Shown piece after piece: positions 32,767 to 42,333 of a DNA stretch of 51,915 nucleotides. The notes below the pieces were generated by a model that saw nothing but the letters and a program-made list of their open reading frames with translations, had not been told where the DNA came from and searched no databases. The translations under genes were made by a program, and so were the position numbers. Each line of letters opens with the position of its first letter. Positions within the stretch are counted from its first letter, which is position 1. The stretch is from Streptomyces ossamyceticus (GTDB lineage Bacteria; Actinomycetota; Actinomycetes; Streptomycetales; Streptomycetaceae), in the NCBI RefSeq assembly GCF_001418475.1, contig NZ_LIQX01000370.1, forward strand, positions 1-51,915, written 5' to 3'.

Positions 32767-34461
32767 TCAACCGCTGCCGGTGCGCGTTTGTTCCACGCAG
32801 GCGGGCGGTAGCGGGAACCAGCGCATGCGCTCGAAGTCGGCCGGCAGGCCGGTGGGGCCGTCGTCGAGCCGGTCGGGACGGGCGGCCAGCACCTCTCGGG
32901 CACGGGCAAGTTGACCGGCCAGTGCCTCCTCGCCGAGCCGGCGACGGCGGACGGCCGGGGCGGAGATCCGGCCGTCGGCGCCGAAGCGCACGTCGGTCAG
33001 TCGCAGGGGAGCGTCGGCGGGGCCGCTGTGATGGCGCCACTGCCCGGTGTACGAGTCGAAGCGGTAGTCGGGAAGCAGCCGATGCCCATGCGCCGCGATC
33101 AGGTCGACGGCGTCGATGAGGTAGTCGCGGACGGTATCGCTGATGAAGTAGTTGAAGTTCACGCGGACCCAGCCGGGCTTGATCCCGTCGCAGCCGTGCA
33201 CGACCTCGTCGAGCAGGGCGTGGGAGGTGGGGGCGTCGATCGACAGCAGCCGGTGGCCGTAGGGGCCCGCGCAGGAGCAGCCGCCGCGCGCCTGGATGCC
33301 GAAGAGGTCGTTGAGCAGGGCCACGACGTAGTGGTGATGCAGATGGGCGTGGTCCCCGTGGCGGATCCGGAAGGAGACGATGGACAGCCGACGGGCGCGG
33401 TGGTTGCCGAGGATCTCGATGCCGCGGTTGCCCTCCCAGACCGCGAGCGCGCGCTGCCAGTGGCGTTCTTCCGCGGCCTGGATGGTCTCGGTCCCCACCG
33501 CCTGCTTGAGGGCGAAGACCAGCCCGGCCCGGATGGACTCCACGATCGCCGGGGTGCCGCCCTCCTCCCGGGCCACCGGGTCGTCGAGATAGCGGTGGGC
33601 GATCGGGTCGACGAAGGCGACCGTGCCGCCGCCGGGAGCCGTGGGCACCCGGTTGCGCACCAGTTCGCGCCGGACGACGAGGACCCCCGGGGTCTGCGGA
33701 CCGCCGACGAACTTGTGCGGCGACAGGAACAGCGCGTCCTTGTGGTCTCCGGCGCCTGGAGAGCTCTCGGCCACTCGGATCGGGATGTACGGTGCCGCCG
33801 CCGCGTAGTCCCAGAAGGACAGCGCGCCGTACGCGTGCAGCAGACGCGCGATGCGGTCGGCGTCGGTCAGGATGCCGGTGACGTTGGAGGCGGCGGAGAA
33901 GCAGCCGATCAGCAGCGGACGGTCGGCATGGTGCCGTAGCTCCGTTTCGAGTCCGGCGAGGTCGACATGGCCGTCGGCGTCCTCGTCGATCACCACGACA
34001 TCGGCGATGGACTCGCGCCAGGGCAACTCGTTGGAATGGTGCTCATAAGGGCCCACGAACACGACGGGCCGCTCGTCCGGGGGCGGTCGGTCCGGGCGGC
34101 GCAACTGGAGGATGCCGACCAGCTTGTTGACCGCGGCGGTGGCGCCCGACCCGCAGAAGACCACCAGATCCTCCTCGGTGCCGCCGATCGAGTCCCGGAT
34201 GATCCGGCGGGCGTCCTCGCGCAGCCGGGTGGTCTGCAACCCGGTGCTGGAGCTTTCGGTATGGGTGTTGCCGTAGCGCGGCAGCACCTGCTCGCGGACG
34301 AGGTCCTCGACGAAGTCCAGAGACCGCCCGGAGGCGGTGTAGTCGGCGTAGACGATCCGCTTCGGGCCGTAGGGGCCCTCCAGCACCTCGTCGTCGCCGA
34401 TGATGCCGCCGCGGGTGCGGCTCAGCAGCGCCGGCACGGTCGGTGCCGAGGCCGTACTCAT
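32767..34461 (-). CDS. Class V aminotransferase / cysteine-desulfurase-like PLP enzyme
   Basis: 564 residues, longer than the 400-residue desulfurases. The PLP core shows YADYTASGRSL (start), GSGATAAVNKLVG, GPYEHHSNELPW, FWDYAAAAPYIP and FLSPHKFVGG, where Lys is the Schiff base. Near residue 410 GGCSCAGPYGHR carries a Cys-X-Cys in the place of the mobile active-site Cys loop of desulfurases, so sulfur removal from cysteine or a related compound is plausible. About 80 extra C-terminal residues are unassigned. Its ATG overlaps the osmC stop (tcat on the plus strand), so both are one operon behind box E. Confidence 0.85.
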   Translation of the reverse strand: MSTASAPTVPALLSRTRGGIIGDDEVLEGPYGPKRIVYADYTASGRSLDFVEDLVREQVLPRYGNTHTESSSTGLQTTRLREDARRIIRDSIGGTEEDLVVFCGSGATAAVNKLVGILQLRRPDRPPPDERPVVFVGPYEHHSNELPWRESIADVVVIDEDADGHVDLAGLETELRHHADRPLLIGCFSAASNVTGILTDADRIARLLHAYGALSFWDYAAAAPYIPIRVAESSPGAGDHKDALFLSPHKFVGGPQTPGVLVVRRELVRNRVPTAPGGGTVAFVDPIAHRYLDDPVAREEGGTPAIVESIRAGLVFALKQAVGTETIQAAEERHWQRALAVWEGNRGIEILGNHRARRLSIVSFRIRHGDHAHLHHHYVVALLNDLFGIQARGGCSCAGPYGHRLLSIDAPTSHALLDEVVHGCDGIKPGWVRVNFNYFISDTVRDYLIDAVDLIAAHGHRLLPDYRFDSYTGQWRHHSGPADAPLRLTDVRFGADGRISAPAVRRRRLGEEALAGQLARAREVLAARPDRLDDGPTGLPADFERMRWFPLPPACVEQTRTGSG

Positions 34462-34910
34462 GGCGCCGGCTCGATGTCGATGCGGGGCGGCTGGTGGAGG
34501 GTGTTGTGGACCGTGCAGTGCGAGGCCACGGCCAGCAGGGCCGCACGCCGCCGCTCGGGCAGTTGCGGCGGCGGGACGATGACGAGGCGCACGGAGGCGA
34601 CCCGGGCCGGGCGGTCGGCGGCCATGGTGAATTCCGTGCGGACGCGCAGGCCGGCCCGGGGCAGGCCGTGACGCTGGAGGTAACGGCCCGCGTAGAACGC
34701 CACGCAGGTGGCCAGGGAGGCCGCGAAGAGCTCGGTGGGGGTGGGCGCGGTGTCCGTGCCGCCCGCCTGGAGGGGCTGGTCGACCTGGAGGCGGTGTCCG
34801 CGAACGTCCACGGTGTAGGCGTCGCCTTCGACGTGCGTGACCTCCAGGTGACGCACCTCCGGGGACAGGGGGTGGCTCGTGCCGAGGGTCTGGGGTGTGC
34901 TGGCGGTCAT
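34458..34910 (-). CDS. OsmC-family peroxiredoxin-like protein
   Basis: 150 residues. OsmC/Ohr fold: TPTELFAASLATCVAFYAGRY carries the first redox Cys and VASHCTVHNTL the second, the pair that reduces hydroperoxides or persulfides. The middle has VDVRGHRLQVDQPLQAGG. The ATG at 34910 has GAGAGGGG upstream. It is divergent from jetA. The stop overlaps the PLP enzyme start by 4 bases. Confidence 0.88.
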   Translation of the reverse strand: MTASTPQTLGTSHPLSPEVRHLEVTHVEGDAYTVDVRGHRLQVDQPLQAGGTDTAPTPTELFAASLATCVAFYAGRYLQRHGLPRAGLRVRTEFTMAADRPARVASVRLVIVPPPQLPERRRAALLAVASHCTVHNTLHQPPRIDIEPAP

Positions 34911-35198
34911 GGCCGGGCCCCTCTCTCTGGTGTCGACTGCTCCGGACTCCAGTCGACCGCTGAGCGCGGTGTGGGGGGAGGGGCCGACGGGGTGCGCCGG
35001 GGACCGTTCGGCCCGTGTGCTCACTGATGCGGAAAGATACCCTGGTGGGTATTTTATCAGGACCTTCGTGGCGGGCACATGGGCCCCGGGGCGGTCTCGG
35101 CCCCTTCGCGCGCACCCCTCAGTCATCGCCACCGCCTCCCTGGGCATGTTCGCGACTCCCCCACGTGAGCCCGTGAGGGGGTGGAAGAATGTGCCGAG
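34911..35198. promoter_or_regulatory. Shared divergent control region of osmC and jetA
   Basis: 288 bases. It has an 8-bp inverted repeat GTCGACTG (34932-34939) / CAGTCGAC (34950-34957), probably in the osmC leader, then box E at 35038-35051, a less GC-rich stretch around 35034-35058, and the jetA side with GTGAGGGGGTGGAAG. It links the sulfur regulon and the SMC defence operon. Confidence 0.55.
35038..35051. promoter_or_regulatory. Operator box E, TACCCTGGTGGGTA
   Basis: ATACCC-N4-GGGTAT inverted repeat at 35037-35052, same class as box C. It lies 127 bases upstream of the osmC start and 147 bases upstream of the jetA start, in their common promoter region. Confidence 0.7.
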
Positions 35199-36824
35199 AT
35201 GACCTCCAGCGACTACACCCCGTTCGCTCACCTCACCGCCCCCAACGCCCCCCTGTACCGCCAGGTCATGCGGGCCTTCCTCGCCGCCAAGGAGCGGTTC
35301 GCGGTGCATCTGCGGCCCGAGGACGTGCACGCCGCCCTGGACGAGGGGAGCCGGCCCGCCTACCTCGACGCGGTGACGCAGGCGCTGGACAAGCTCGTCG
35401 AGTGGGGCAATCTGCGGGCCGATCCGGACCACGCGCGGGTCACGGCGGTCGAGGACTTCTACCGCCGACGGTTCATCTACCAGCTCACCCGGGCAGGTGA
35501 GGCCGCCGAGGCGGCGCTGGGAACCTACGACGAGGTGCTGGGGCGGCGCGGGGAACTCCAGGCGGTCGCGCTGCACGACATCGTCACGCAGTTGCGGGCG
35601 CTCCTGGTGATCGCCGCGGAGGACGAGCCCGACCCGGCCAAGACCTACGTCGCCCTGTCCGTGCTGACGGCGCGGTTCACCGACCTCGCCGACAACGCCC
35701 GCGCCTTCATGGGCTCCCTCCAGCGCACCATCGACCTGCACGACATCGAGGTCGAGGCGTTCCTCGCCTACAAGGACCGGCTGATCCAGTACCTGGAGCG
35801 CTTCATCCAGGACCTCATCACGCTCGGCGGGCGCATCGCGCTGCTGATCGGGGAGCTGGAGGCGCAGGAGCGGGTCGGTCCTTTGCTGCGGCTCGCCGCC
35901 GCGCGCGAGGCAGCCGACGCCGCTCCCGAGGACGCCGAGCGGGCGGAGGCGGTGTCGTACGAGCGATGGGCGGCGCGGTGGTCCGGGCTGGCCGAGTGGT
36001 TCGTGTCGGGAGAGGAGCGGGAGTCGCAGGCCAGACTGCTGCGCGGGCGGGCACTCGGCTCGATTCCGCAGCTCCTGGCGGTCGTACGGCAGCTCAACGA
36101 GCGGCGGGCCGGACGTTCGGACCGTTCGGCCGACTTCCGCACCCTCGCGCGCTGGTTCGCCCAGGCGCCGGACGACGCGGCACGGCACCGGCTGTGGCGC
36201 GTGGCGTTCGGACTGCACTCCTCCCGGCACCTCACCGTCGACGCCGACACCCTCGCCGAACGGGCGGCCACCCCGGAGCCGGCCGCCACCCCGTGGAGCG
36301 AGGCGCGACCGCTCAGGATCAGCCCTCAGCTGCGCCGCACCGGTAGCTACGAACGGCGCGGCAGGCCCCGCCGGGTGGCCGACCGGGGCGAGGCGAAGCG
36401 TCGACTCGCCGAGATCGCCGCCCGGCAGACGGAGGAGACCAGGCGGGCGCGGGACCGTCTCGTGACGGACGGACCGGTGCGGCTGTCCCGGCTCGGCGGA
36501 CTCGACCCGCACACCTTCCAGCTGTTCCTGCGACTGCTCGGCGACGCCCTCGCCACCTGGCGGCCGGGCACCATCACCACCGTCGCCACCAGCGCGGACG
36601 GTTCGACGGAGATCCGGCTGACCGCCCTCGGCGACGGATCGACAGCCGAAGTGCGCACTCCCGACGGTGTGTTCAGCGGTCCCGACCACCTGATCGACAT
36701 CGTCGACCTCACGGTGGGGCAGCGCGACCGCGCCGCCGCACCGGCATCGGCACCCGTTCCCCTCCCAGTTCCCCTCCCCGTTCCCCGACGGGACACCGCT
36801 CCCCAGCTCACGGAGGACCGATGA
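35199..36824 (+). CDS. jetA: Wadjet-type JetA (DUF2397, TIGR02677 family), kleisin-like subunit
   Basis: 541 residues. Starts MTSSDYTPFAHLTAPNAPL, then winged-helix-like and long helical segments; a helical middle region (about 100-330) and a low-complexity Pro-rich end (VPLPVPLPVP). In the DUF2397/DUF2398/SMC/DUF2399 systems this is the MukF-like kleisin that joins the SMC heads. The ATG at 35199 has GGAAG about 11 bases upstream; a GTG at 35181 is possible. It overlaps jetB by ATGA. The four-gene order with no interruption makes the identification firm, even though each family is individually poorly known. Confidence 0.85.
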   Translation: MTSSDYTPFAHLTAPNAPLYRQVMRAFLAAKERFAVHLRPEDVHAALDEGSRPAYLDAVTQALDKLVEWGNLRADPDHARVTAVEDFYRRRFIYQLTRAGEAAEAALGTYDEVLGRRGELQAVALHDIVTQLRALLVIAAEDEPDPAKTYVALSVLTARFTDLADNARAFMGSLQRTIDLHDIEVEAFLAYKDRLIQYLERFIQDLITLGGRIALLIGELEAQERVGPLLRLAAAREAADAAPEDAERAEAVSYERWAARWSGLAEWFVSGEERESQARLLRGRALGSIPQLLAVVRQLNERRAGRSDRSADFRTLARWFAQAPDDAARHRLWRVAFGLHSSRHLTVDADTLAERAATPEPAATPWSEARPLRISPQLRRTGSYERRGRPRRVADRGEAKRRLAEIAARQTEETRRARDRLVTDGPVRLSRLGGLDPHTFQLFLRLLGDALATWRPGTITTVATSADGSTEIRLTALGDGSTAEVRTPDGVFSGPDHLIDIVDLTVGQRDRAAAPASAPVPLPVPLPVPRRDTAPQLTEDR

Positions 36825-38092
36825 GCGGCCCTCTTGCCGAGGTCCTCGACGGCCAGCGGCAGGCCGACCTCCAGAAGGCCGCACGCGCCCTGCTGAAGGA
36901 GCCACTGCTCACCGCCGACGGACCGTACGCCGACGAGTTCACGCTGGTGCGCCGGCACACCGCCGAGCTGCGGGAATGGTTCGAACGCAACGTCGGCTGG
37001 ACGCTGCGCACGGACGCCGACGCCGCACGGCTGCGCAAGACGCCGGGCACCCTCACCGACGCCACACACCCGGCGCGCGAGGCCACCCGCAGCGCCCTGC
37101 CCTTCACCCGGCGCCGCTACGTCCTGCTCTGCCTGGCCTTGGCCGCTCTGGAACGCGGCGAGTCGCAGGTGGCGCTCGGCCGTCTCGCCGAGCAGGTCGT
37201 CCTGGCCGCCGCCGATCCCGAACTCGTCGCCGCCGGGATCACCTTCACGCTGGAGCGGCGCGACGAGCGCCTCGACCTCGCGGCCGTCGTCCGCGTGCTG
37301 ATGCGGCTCGGGGTGCTGCGGCGGGTCGCCGGCGACGAGGACGCCTACGTCAGCGGATCGGGCGACGTGCTGTACGACGTGCGGCGGCGCGTGCTGGCCG
37401 GGATGCCCGCGTCCCTGCGGGGTCCCTCCATGGTGGAGGCCGAGGGCTTCGAGGAACGCCTGGTGGAGATGACCGCGTGGACCGTGCTCGACAGCGACGA
37501 GCTCAGGTTCCGGGCGGTCCGCTGGAAGCTGACCCGCATCCTCCTGGACGATCCGGTGCTGTACTACGACGACCTGACCGACGACGAACTGGCCTACCTC
37601 ACCCGGCAGCGCGGCTTCATCACCGCCCGCATCAACGAACTGACGGGACTCGTCCCGGAGGTCCGGGCCGAGGGCATCGCCATGGTCGACCCGATGGACG
37701 ACCTCACGGACGCGCGCATGCCGGAACAGGGCACCCACGGTCACATCACCCTGCTGCTGGCGGCGCACCTGGCCCGTGCGGCCGGGCCCGTCGAACCGGC
37801 GGAGCTGGCGGCCCGCGTACGGGAACTGGCCGCGGAGCACGGCGGGTTCTGGTCCAAGTCGGCGAGGGAACCGGGAGCGGAGCCCGAACTCGTCGAGCGA
37901 GCGCTGGCCAAACTGGTGGCCCTGGGACTCGCCGAGCGCACCGAACGGGGCGTCGTACCGCGGCCGGCCCTCGCGCGGTACGCGGTGGGCGAACCCGTGG
38001 TCAGGGAACCCGGGCGGGCCGGCCCGCCCGCCACGACCGAACAACCACCGCAACCCGTGCGGGACGTGCAGCCCGTGCAGGACGAAAGGTGA
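36821..38092 (+). CDS. jetB: Wadjet-type JetB (DUF2398, TIGR02678 family), MukE-like subunit
   Basis: 423 residues. Recognisable stretches are FVLL-type helices near the start (RRYVLLCLALAALERGESQV), VVRVLMRLGVLRRVAGDED, VLYYDDLTDDELAYLTRQRG and a C-terminal winged helix (LVERALAKLVALGLAERTERG). It is the KITE-like partner that binds JetA. ATG at 36821 shares four bases with the jetA stop; its own stop overlaps the jetC GTG, so the operon is translationally coupled throughout. Confidence 0.85.
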   Translation: MSGPLAEVLDGQRQADLQKAARALLKEPLLTADGPYADEFTLVRRHTAELREWFERNVGWTLRTDADAARLRKTPGTLTDATHPAREATRSALPFTRRRYVLLCLALAALERGESQVALGRLAEQVVLAAADPELVAAGITFTLERRDERLDLAAVVRVLMRLGVLRRVAGDEDAYVSGSGDVLYDVRRRVLAGMPASLRGPSMVEAEGFEERLVEMTAWTVLDSDELRFRAVRWKLTRILLDDPVLYYDDLTDDELAYLTRQRGFITARINELTGLVPEVRAEGIAMVDPMDDLTDARMPEQGTHGHITLLLAAHLARAAGPVEPAELAARVRELAAEHGGFWSKSAREPGAEPELVERALAKLVALGLAERTERGVVPRPALARYAVGEPVVREPGRAGPPATTEQPPQPVRDVQPVQDER

Positions 38093-41000
38093 ACCGCTTC
38101 GTGACCGCGCCCCCCGGCCCCGAGTTCTGCGGCACCGCGCTGCCCGCTCCCGCGCCCGGCCGGTGGCGCCCCCTGCGCATCGGACTTGTCGATCTCTTCC
38201 ACTACGACGTCGAGGAGTTCTGGTTCCGCGACGGCCGGCTGCTGCTGCGCGGCAACAACGGCACCGGCAAGTCGAAGGTGCTCGCCCTCACCCTGCCGTT
38301 CCTCCTGGACGGCGATCTCTCCGCCCGTCGTGTCGAACCCGACGGCGACCCGGGCAAGCGCATGGAGTGGAACCTCCTCCTGGGTGGCGCTCACCCCCAT
38401 CCCGAACGGCTCGGCTACACCTGGATCGAGTTCGGACGACTCGACGGCAGTACGGGCGAGGCGCACTTCCGCACGCTGCTGTGCGGACTGAAGGCGGTCG
38501 CCGGACGTGGCATCGCCCGCCACTGGTTCGCGGTCACCGACCAGCGGATCGGCGCGGGCCTCGACCTGCTGGACGCGACCGGGACGGCACTGTCCCGGGA
38601 CCGGCTCGCCGAAGCCGTCGGCGGCCACGGCATGGTGTACGACACGGCGAAGGCCTACCGCAGGGCGGTCGACGAAGCGCTGTTCGGGCTGGGGGAGCGG
38701 CGCTTCGGCGCCCTCGTCGACCTCCTGATCCAGCTGCGCCAGCCCCAGCTGTCCAAGCGACCCAGCGAGGCCGCCCTGTCCCGGGCGCTGACCGAGGCGC
38801 TGCCGCCGATGGACCAGGCGGTCGTCGCCGACGCGGCGGAGGCGTTCCGGTCGCTGGACGAGGAGAAGGAGGAACTGCGGGCCGCCCGCGAGGCGGAACA
38901 GGCGTCCTCGGCATTCCTCGACCACTACCGCCGCTATGCCCGCCTCGCCTCCCGGCGCCGCGCCCGGCTGCCCCGCCGCGAACACGCCCGGTACGAGAAC
39001 CTGCAACGGGAACTCGCCAGGGCGCAGGCCGACCGGGAGCGGGCCGTGGTGGATCGCGAGGAGGCCAGGGAGAGGGGTGCCGCCCTCGACGAGCGGGCCG
39101 CGCGGCTGGCCGCTCAGGACGCCACGCTGCGGTCCGGGCCCGAGATGCGCGACGCCCGCGCGCTCGACCGGGCGTCGGACGACGCCTCCCGCACGGCCGC
39201 GGAGCTGAAGCGGGCCGAGGCGGACCGGCGTACGGCGGCCGAGGCACACACCCGGGCCCTGGGCCGGCTCGCCACCGCGGACAACCGGCTCACAGCAGCC
39301 CGGGAGGCGTTGGACGGGATCCGGGACCGGGTGGCCGAGAGCGCCGGGGCCGCCCGGCTCGACATCCCCAGGACGGAGGGAGCCCCCGACGCGGTTCTGC
39401 GCCGGGAGGCGGACGAGGCGACGGCGAGCAGGCGGCGCGCCGTCGAGCACGTGGCGGAGCTCGCCATGCGGGCCGAGCAGGCCGACGAGCGGCATCGTGC
39501 CGCCCGGCTGCGCGTCGACGAGGCCGACGAGGAGGTCGTGCACGCGGAGGAGCGGCTGGCCGAGGCGGAGGAGGACGTCGCCCGAGAGGGGCGGGCGCTG
39601 GTCACGGCCGTGCGGGAGTGTCTTTCCGGGTGCGTGGAGCTGCGGGTGCCCGGGCCGGCCGGGGTCCTGGACGCCGTACAGGAATGGGCGAGCTCTCTGG
39701 ACGGCCCGATGCCGGTTCGTACGGCGGCGAGCGAGGCGCATCGCGCCGCCGCCTCCCGCCTGGCCGACCGGGCGGCCGGACTGGCCCACCGCGAGGCCGC
39801 GACGGCGGGGCGGCAGCGGCTGGCGGTGGAGGAACTGACCACCCTCGAAACGGGTGGGGAGCGCGGCCCGTCAACCCCTTACACGCGCACACCCGGCGTG
39901 CGGGACCGGGGACCCGGCGCTCCGCTGTGGCGGCTGGTCGACTTCCGCCCGCACCTCACCGCGACCGACCGCGCCGGCCTGGAAGCCGCGCTGGAGGCGT
40001 CCGGACTCCTCGACGCCTGGGTGTGTCCGGACGGCTCCGCGGTCGCGGCGGACGGCCATGACGTACTGCTCGATCCGGTCGGACTGCTCGGCGGAGCCGG
40101 CCTCGACCGCGCGCTGTGCCCGGCGGTCGACCCCGTGGACGCGGGGGCCGCAGCCGTGGGGGAGGGGACGGTCGCGCGTCTGCTCGCCTCGATCGGGCTG
40201 GCCGAGGTCGGCGATGACCGGCCTGGTGAGGCCTCTTGGGAGGCCGGTGGCCACGACACCTGGGTCTGCGCGGACGGGCGCTTCCGCGTCGGGGCGCTCA
40301 CCGGGAGCTGGGCCAAGGGCAGCGCCCAGTACGTGGGGGAAGGAGCACGGGAGCAGGCTCGCCGTGTCCGCATCGGGGAACTGCGCGCCGAGATCGACGA
40401 TCTGACGACGGAGCGGGAACGACTGGCCGAGGAGTCCCGCGCTGTGGCCGGGCGCCGTGCCGTACTGGACGCCGAACTCGCCGCACTGCCCGACGACGAC
40501 GACCTGCGGCGCGCCCACGCACGCGTCACCGCCGAGGCCGAAGCGGTCCGGCGCGCCCGCACCCGGCGGGACGAACGGACCGCGGAACTGGCACCGGCGG
40601 CGGACCAGGCCGAGCGTGCGGCGGCCGAACTCGCCGACACCGCAGCCGCCTTGAACCTCCCCACCGACCACACGGCACTGGGCGCCGTGCGCCAGGCGCT
40701 CGCCGACCACACCGCCCTCCTGGCGGCCCTGTGGCCCGCACTGCGCGAACGCGCGGAGGCCGAGCGCGCGGTGACCGCCGAGAGGGAGGAGACCAGCCGG
40801 GCCGACCTGCTCGTGTCCGAACTCGCCGAGCGCGCCGCGGATGCGGCTCGGGTGGCCGCGGCGGCGGACGAACACCTCAGGACGCTCCGCTCCACCGTCG
40901 GAGCGGCCGTGGCCGAGCTGCAGAGGCAACTGGAGGACACGGCCGAGGCGGCCCGGGTATGCGAGCACGAGCAGCGGCAGGCCCGGGCGGAGCACGGTGA

Positions 41001-42333
41001 CGCCGAGCGGCGGGCCAGCCGCGCCGAGGGACGCATCGAGCGGCTCGCCGAGGACGTCACCGAGGCGACCGCCGCGCGGGAGGAAGCCGTAGCGGCGCTT
41101 CAGCGGTTCGCCGCGACGGGGCTGCTCGCCGTCGCGCTGCCCGACATCGACGTACCGGACGACGGCGCAGGGACCTGGGCGGCGACGCCCGCCGTCGCCC
41201 TCGCGCGGGCCGTGGAGTCCCGGCTCTCCTCGATCGACGACACCGACGCGGCCTGGGAGCGCGTGCAGAAGCGGCTGAGCGAGGAGTTCGGCAGGCTCCA
41301 GGACGCCCTGTCGCGGCACGGCCACACCGCCACCGCCCGCCCGAGCGAGGACGGCATGCGGGTCGACATCGTCTACCAGGGCCGGGAACGGGCCGTGCCC
41401 GATCTCGCCGAGGCACTGGCCGTGGAGGTCGCGGAACTGACCCGCATCCTGTCCGCACGCGAACGTGAGATCCTCCAGACCCATCTGATCACCGAGGTCG
41501 CCGGGACCCTCCAGGAACTGATCGGGGCGGCCGAACGGCAGGTGGCCGCCATGAACAGGGAACTGGAGGAGCGCCCGACCTCCACGGGCATGAAGCTGCG
41601 GCTGGTGTGGAGAGCGTCCCGCCGGGCCCCGCAGGGACTGACCCAGGCCCGCGAACGGCTGCGTCAGTCGGCCGACGCGTGGTCTCCCGCGGACCGGGCC
41701 GCGGTCGGCGCGTTCCTCCAGGAGCAGATCGCCCACCGTCAGGCCGACGACAGCGCCGGCAGCTGGCTGGAGGACCTCACCGCCGCCCTCGACTACCGGT
41801 CCTGGCACGAGTTCGGCGTCGAACGCCACCAGCACGGCAAGTGGGTACCGGCCACCGGGCCCGCCTCGGGCGGGGAGCGCGTACTGGCCGCGTCCGTGCC
41901 CCTGTTCGCCGCCGCATCCTCGCACTACGCGAGCGCGGGCGGCGCGCACGCCCCGCGCCTGGTCACCCTGGACGAGGCGTTCGCCGGCGTGGACGACGAC
42001 TCGCGCGCCAAGTGCCTCGGTCTGCTACGCGCCTTCGACCTCGACGTCGTCATGACCAGCGAGCGCGAATGGGCCTGCTACCCCCAGGTGCCGGGCATCG
42101 CCATCGCCCAGCTCTCCCGCGTCGACGACATCGACGCCGTACTGGTGACGAGGTGGGAATGGGACGGCATCGAACGGCGGCGCGGCACTGAGCCCGGTGC
42201 CAGGGCGGACACGTTCGGAGCGGCTGCCCGCGCCGGTGACTCCGGCGAGGGGCCCGGGCCGGTGAGTCCCGTCGATGAGCCGGGGCGGACCGTCGTCGAC
42301 AGCGCCGGCGGACAGGGCCCCCTGTGGACGTGA
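38089..42333 (+). CDS. jetC: Wadjet-type JetC (TIGR02680 family), SMC-like ATPase
   Basis: 1414 residues. The N-terminal ATPase half has Walker A GNNGTGKSK at about 55-63. Long Glu/Arg/Ala-rich coiled coils run from about 260 to 590 and 760 to 1060, with a hinge-like globular region between (about 600-760). The C-terminal half has the ABC signature PASGGERVLAA at about 1256 and Walker B LVTLDEAFAGVDDD at about 1291. It is the motor that extrudes DNA loops, here to recognise small circular DNA. GTG at 38089 (AGGA six bases upstream) overlaps jetB; GTG at 38101 is an alternative. jetD starts inside its last codons. Confidence 0.9.
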   Translation: MNRFVTAPPGPEFCGTALPAPAPGRWRPLRIGLVDLFHYDVEEFWFRDGRLLLRGNNGTGKSKVLALTLPFLLDGDLSARRVEPDGDPGKRMEWNLLLGGAHPHPERLGYTWIEFGRLDGSTGEAHFRTLLCGLKAVAGRGIARHWFAVTDQRIGAGLDLLDATGTALSRDRLAEAVGGHGMVYDTAKAYRRAVDEALFGLGERRFGALVDLLIQLRQPQLSKRPSEAALSRALTEALPPMDQAVVADAAEAFRSLDEEKEELRAAREAEQASSAFLDHYRRYARLASRRRARLPRREHARYENLQRELARAQADRERAVVDREEARERGAALDERAARLAAQDATLRSGPEMRDARALDRASDDASRTAAELKRAEADRRTAAEAHTRALGRLATADNRLTAAREALDGIRDRVAESAGAARLDIPRTEGAPDAVLRREADEATASRRRAVEHVAELAMRAEQADERHRAARLRVDEADEEVVHAEERLAEAEEDVAREGRALVTAVRECLSGCVELRVPGPAGVLDAVQEWASSLDGPMPVRTAASEAHRAAASRLADRAAGLAHREAATAGRQRLAVEELTTLETGGERGPSTPYTRTPGVRDRGPGAPLWRLVDFRPHLTATDRAGLEAALEASGLLDAWVCPDGSAVAADGHDVLLDPVGLLGGAGLDRALCPAVDPVDAGAAAVGEGTVARLLASIGLAEVGDDRPGEASWEAGGHDTWVCADGRFRVGALTGSWAKGSAQYVGEGAREQARRVRIGELRAEIDDLTTERERLAEESRAVAGRRAVLDAELAALPDDDDLRRAHARVTAEAEAVRRARTRRDERTAELAPAADQAERAAAELADTAAALNLPTDHTALGAVRQALADHTALLAALWPALRERAEAERAVTAEREETSRADLLVSELAERAADAARVAAAADEHLRTLRSTVGAAVAELQRQLEDTAEAARVCEHEQRQARAEHGDAERRASRAEGRIERLAEDVTEATAAREEAVAALQRFAATGLLAVALPDIDVPDDGAGTWAATPAVALARAVESRLSSIDDTDAAWERVQKRLSEEFGRLQDALSRHGHTATARPSEDGMRVDIVYQGRERAVPDLAEALAVEVAELTRILSAREREILQTHLITEVAGTLQELIGAAERQVAAMNRELEERPTSTGMKLRLVWRASRRAPQGLTQARERLRQSADAWSPADRAAVGAFLQEQIAHRQADDSAGSWLEDLTAALDYRSWHEFGVERHQHGKWVPATGPASGGERVLAASVPLFAAASSHYASAGGAHAPRLVTLDEAFAGVDDDSRAKCLGLLRAFDLDVVMTSEREWACYPQVPGIAIAQLSRVDDIDAVLVTRWEWDGIERRRGTEPGARADTFGAAARAGDSGEGPGPVSPVDEPGRTVVDSAGGQGPLWT

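Noticed and set aside
36976..38088. An open frame that runs from inside jetB into jetC and would make a 1785-residue protein
   Set aside because: The first 370 residues are the shadow of jetB in another frame, of low complexity and Arg/Gly/Pro-rich. The SMC protein begins only at 38089 or 38101.
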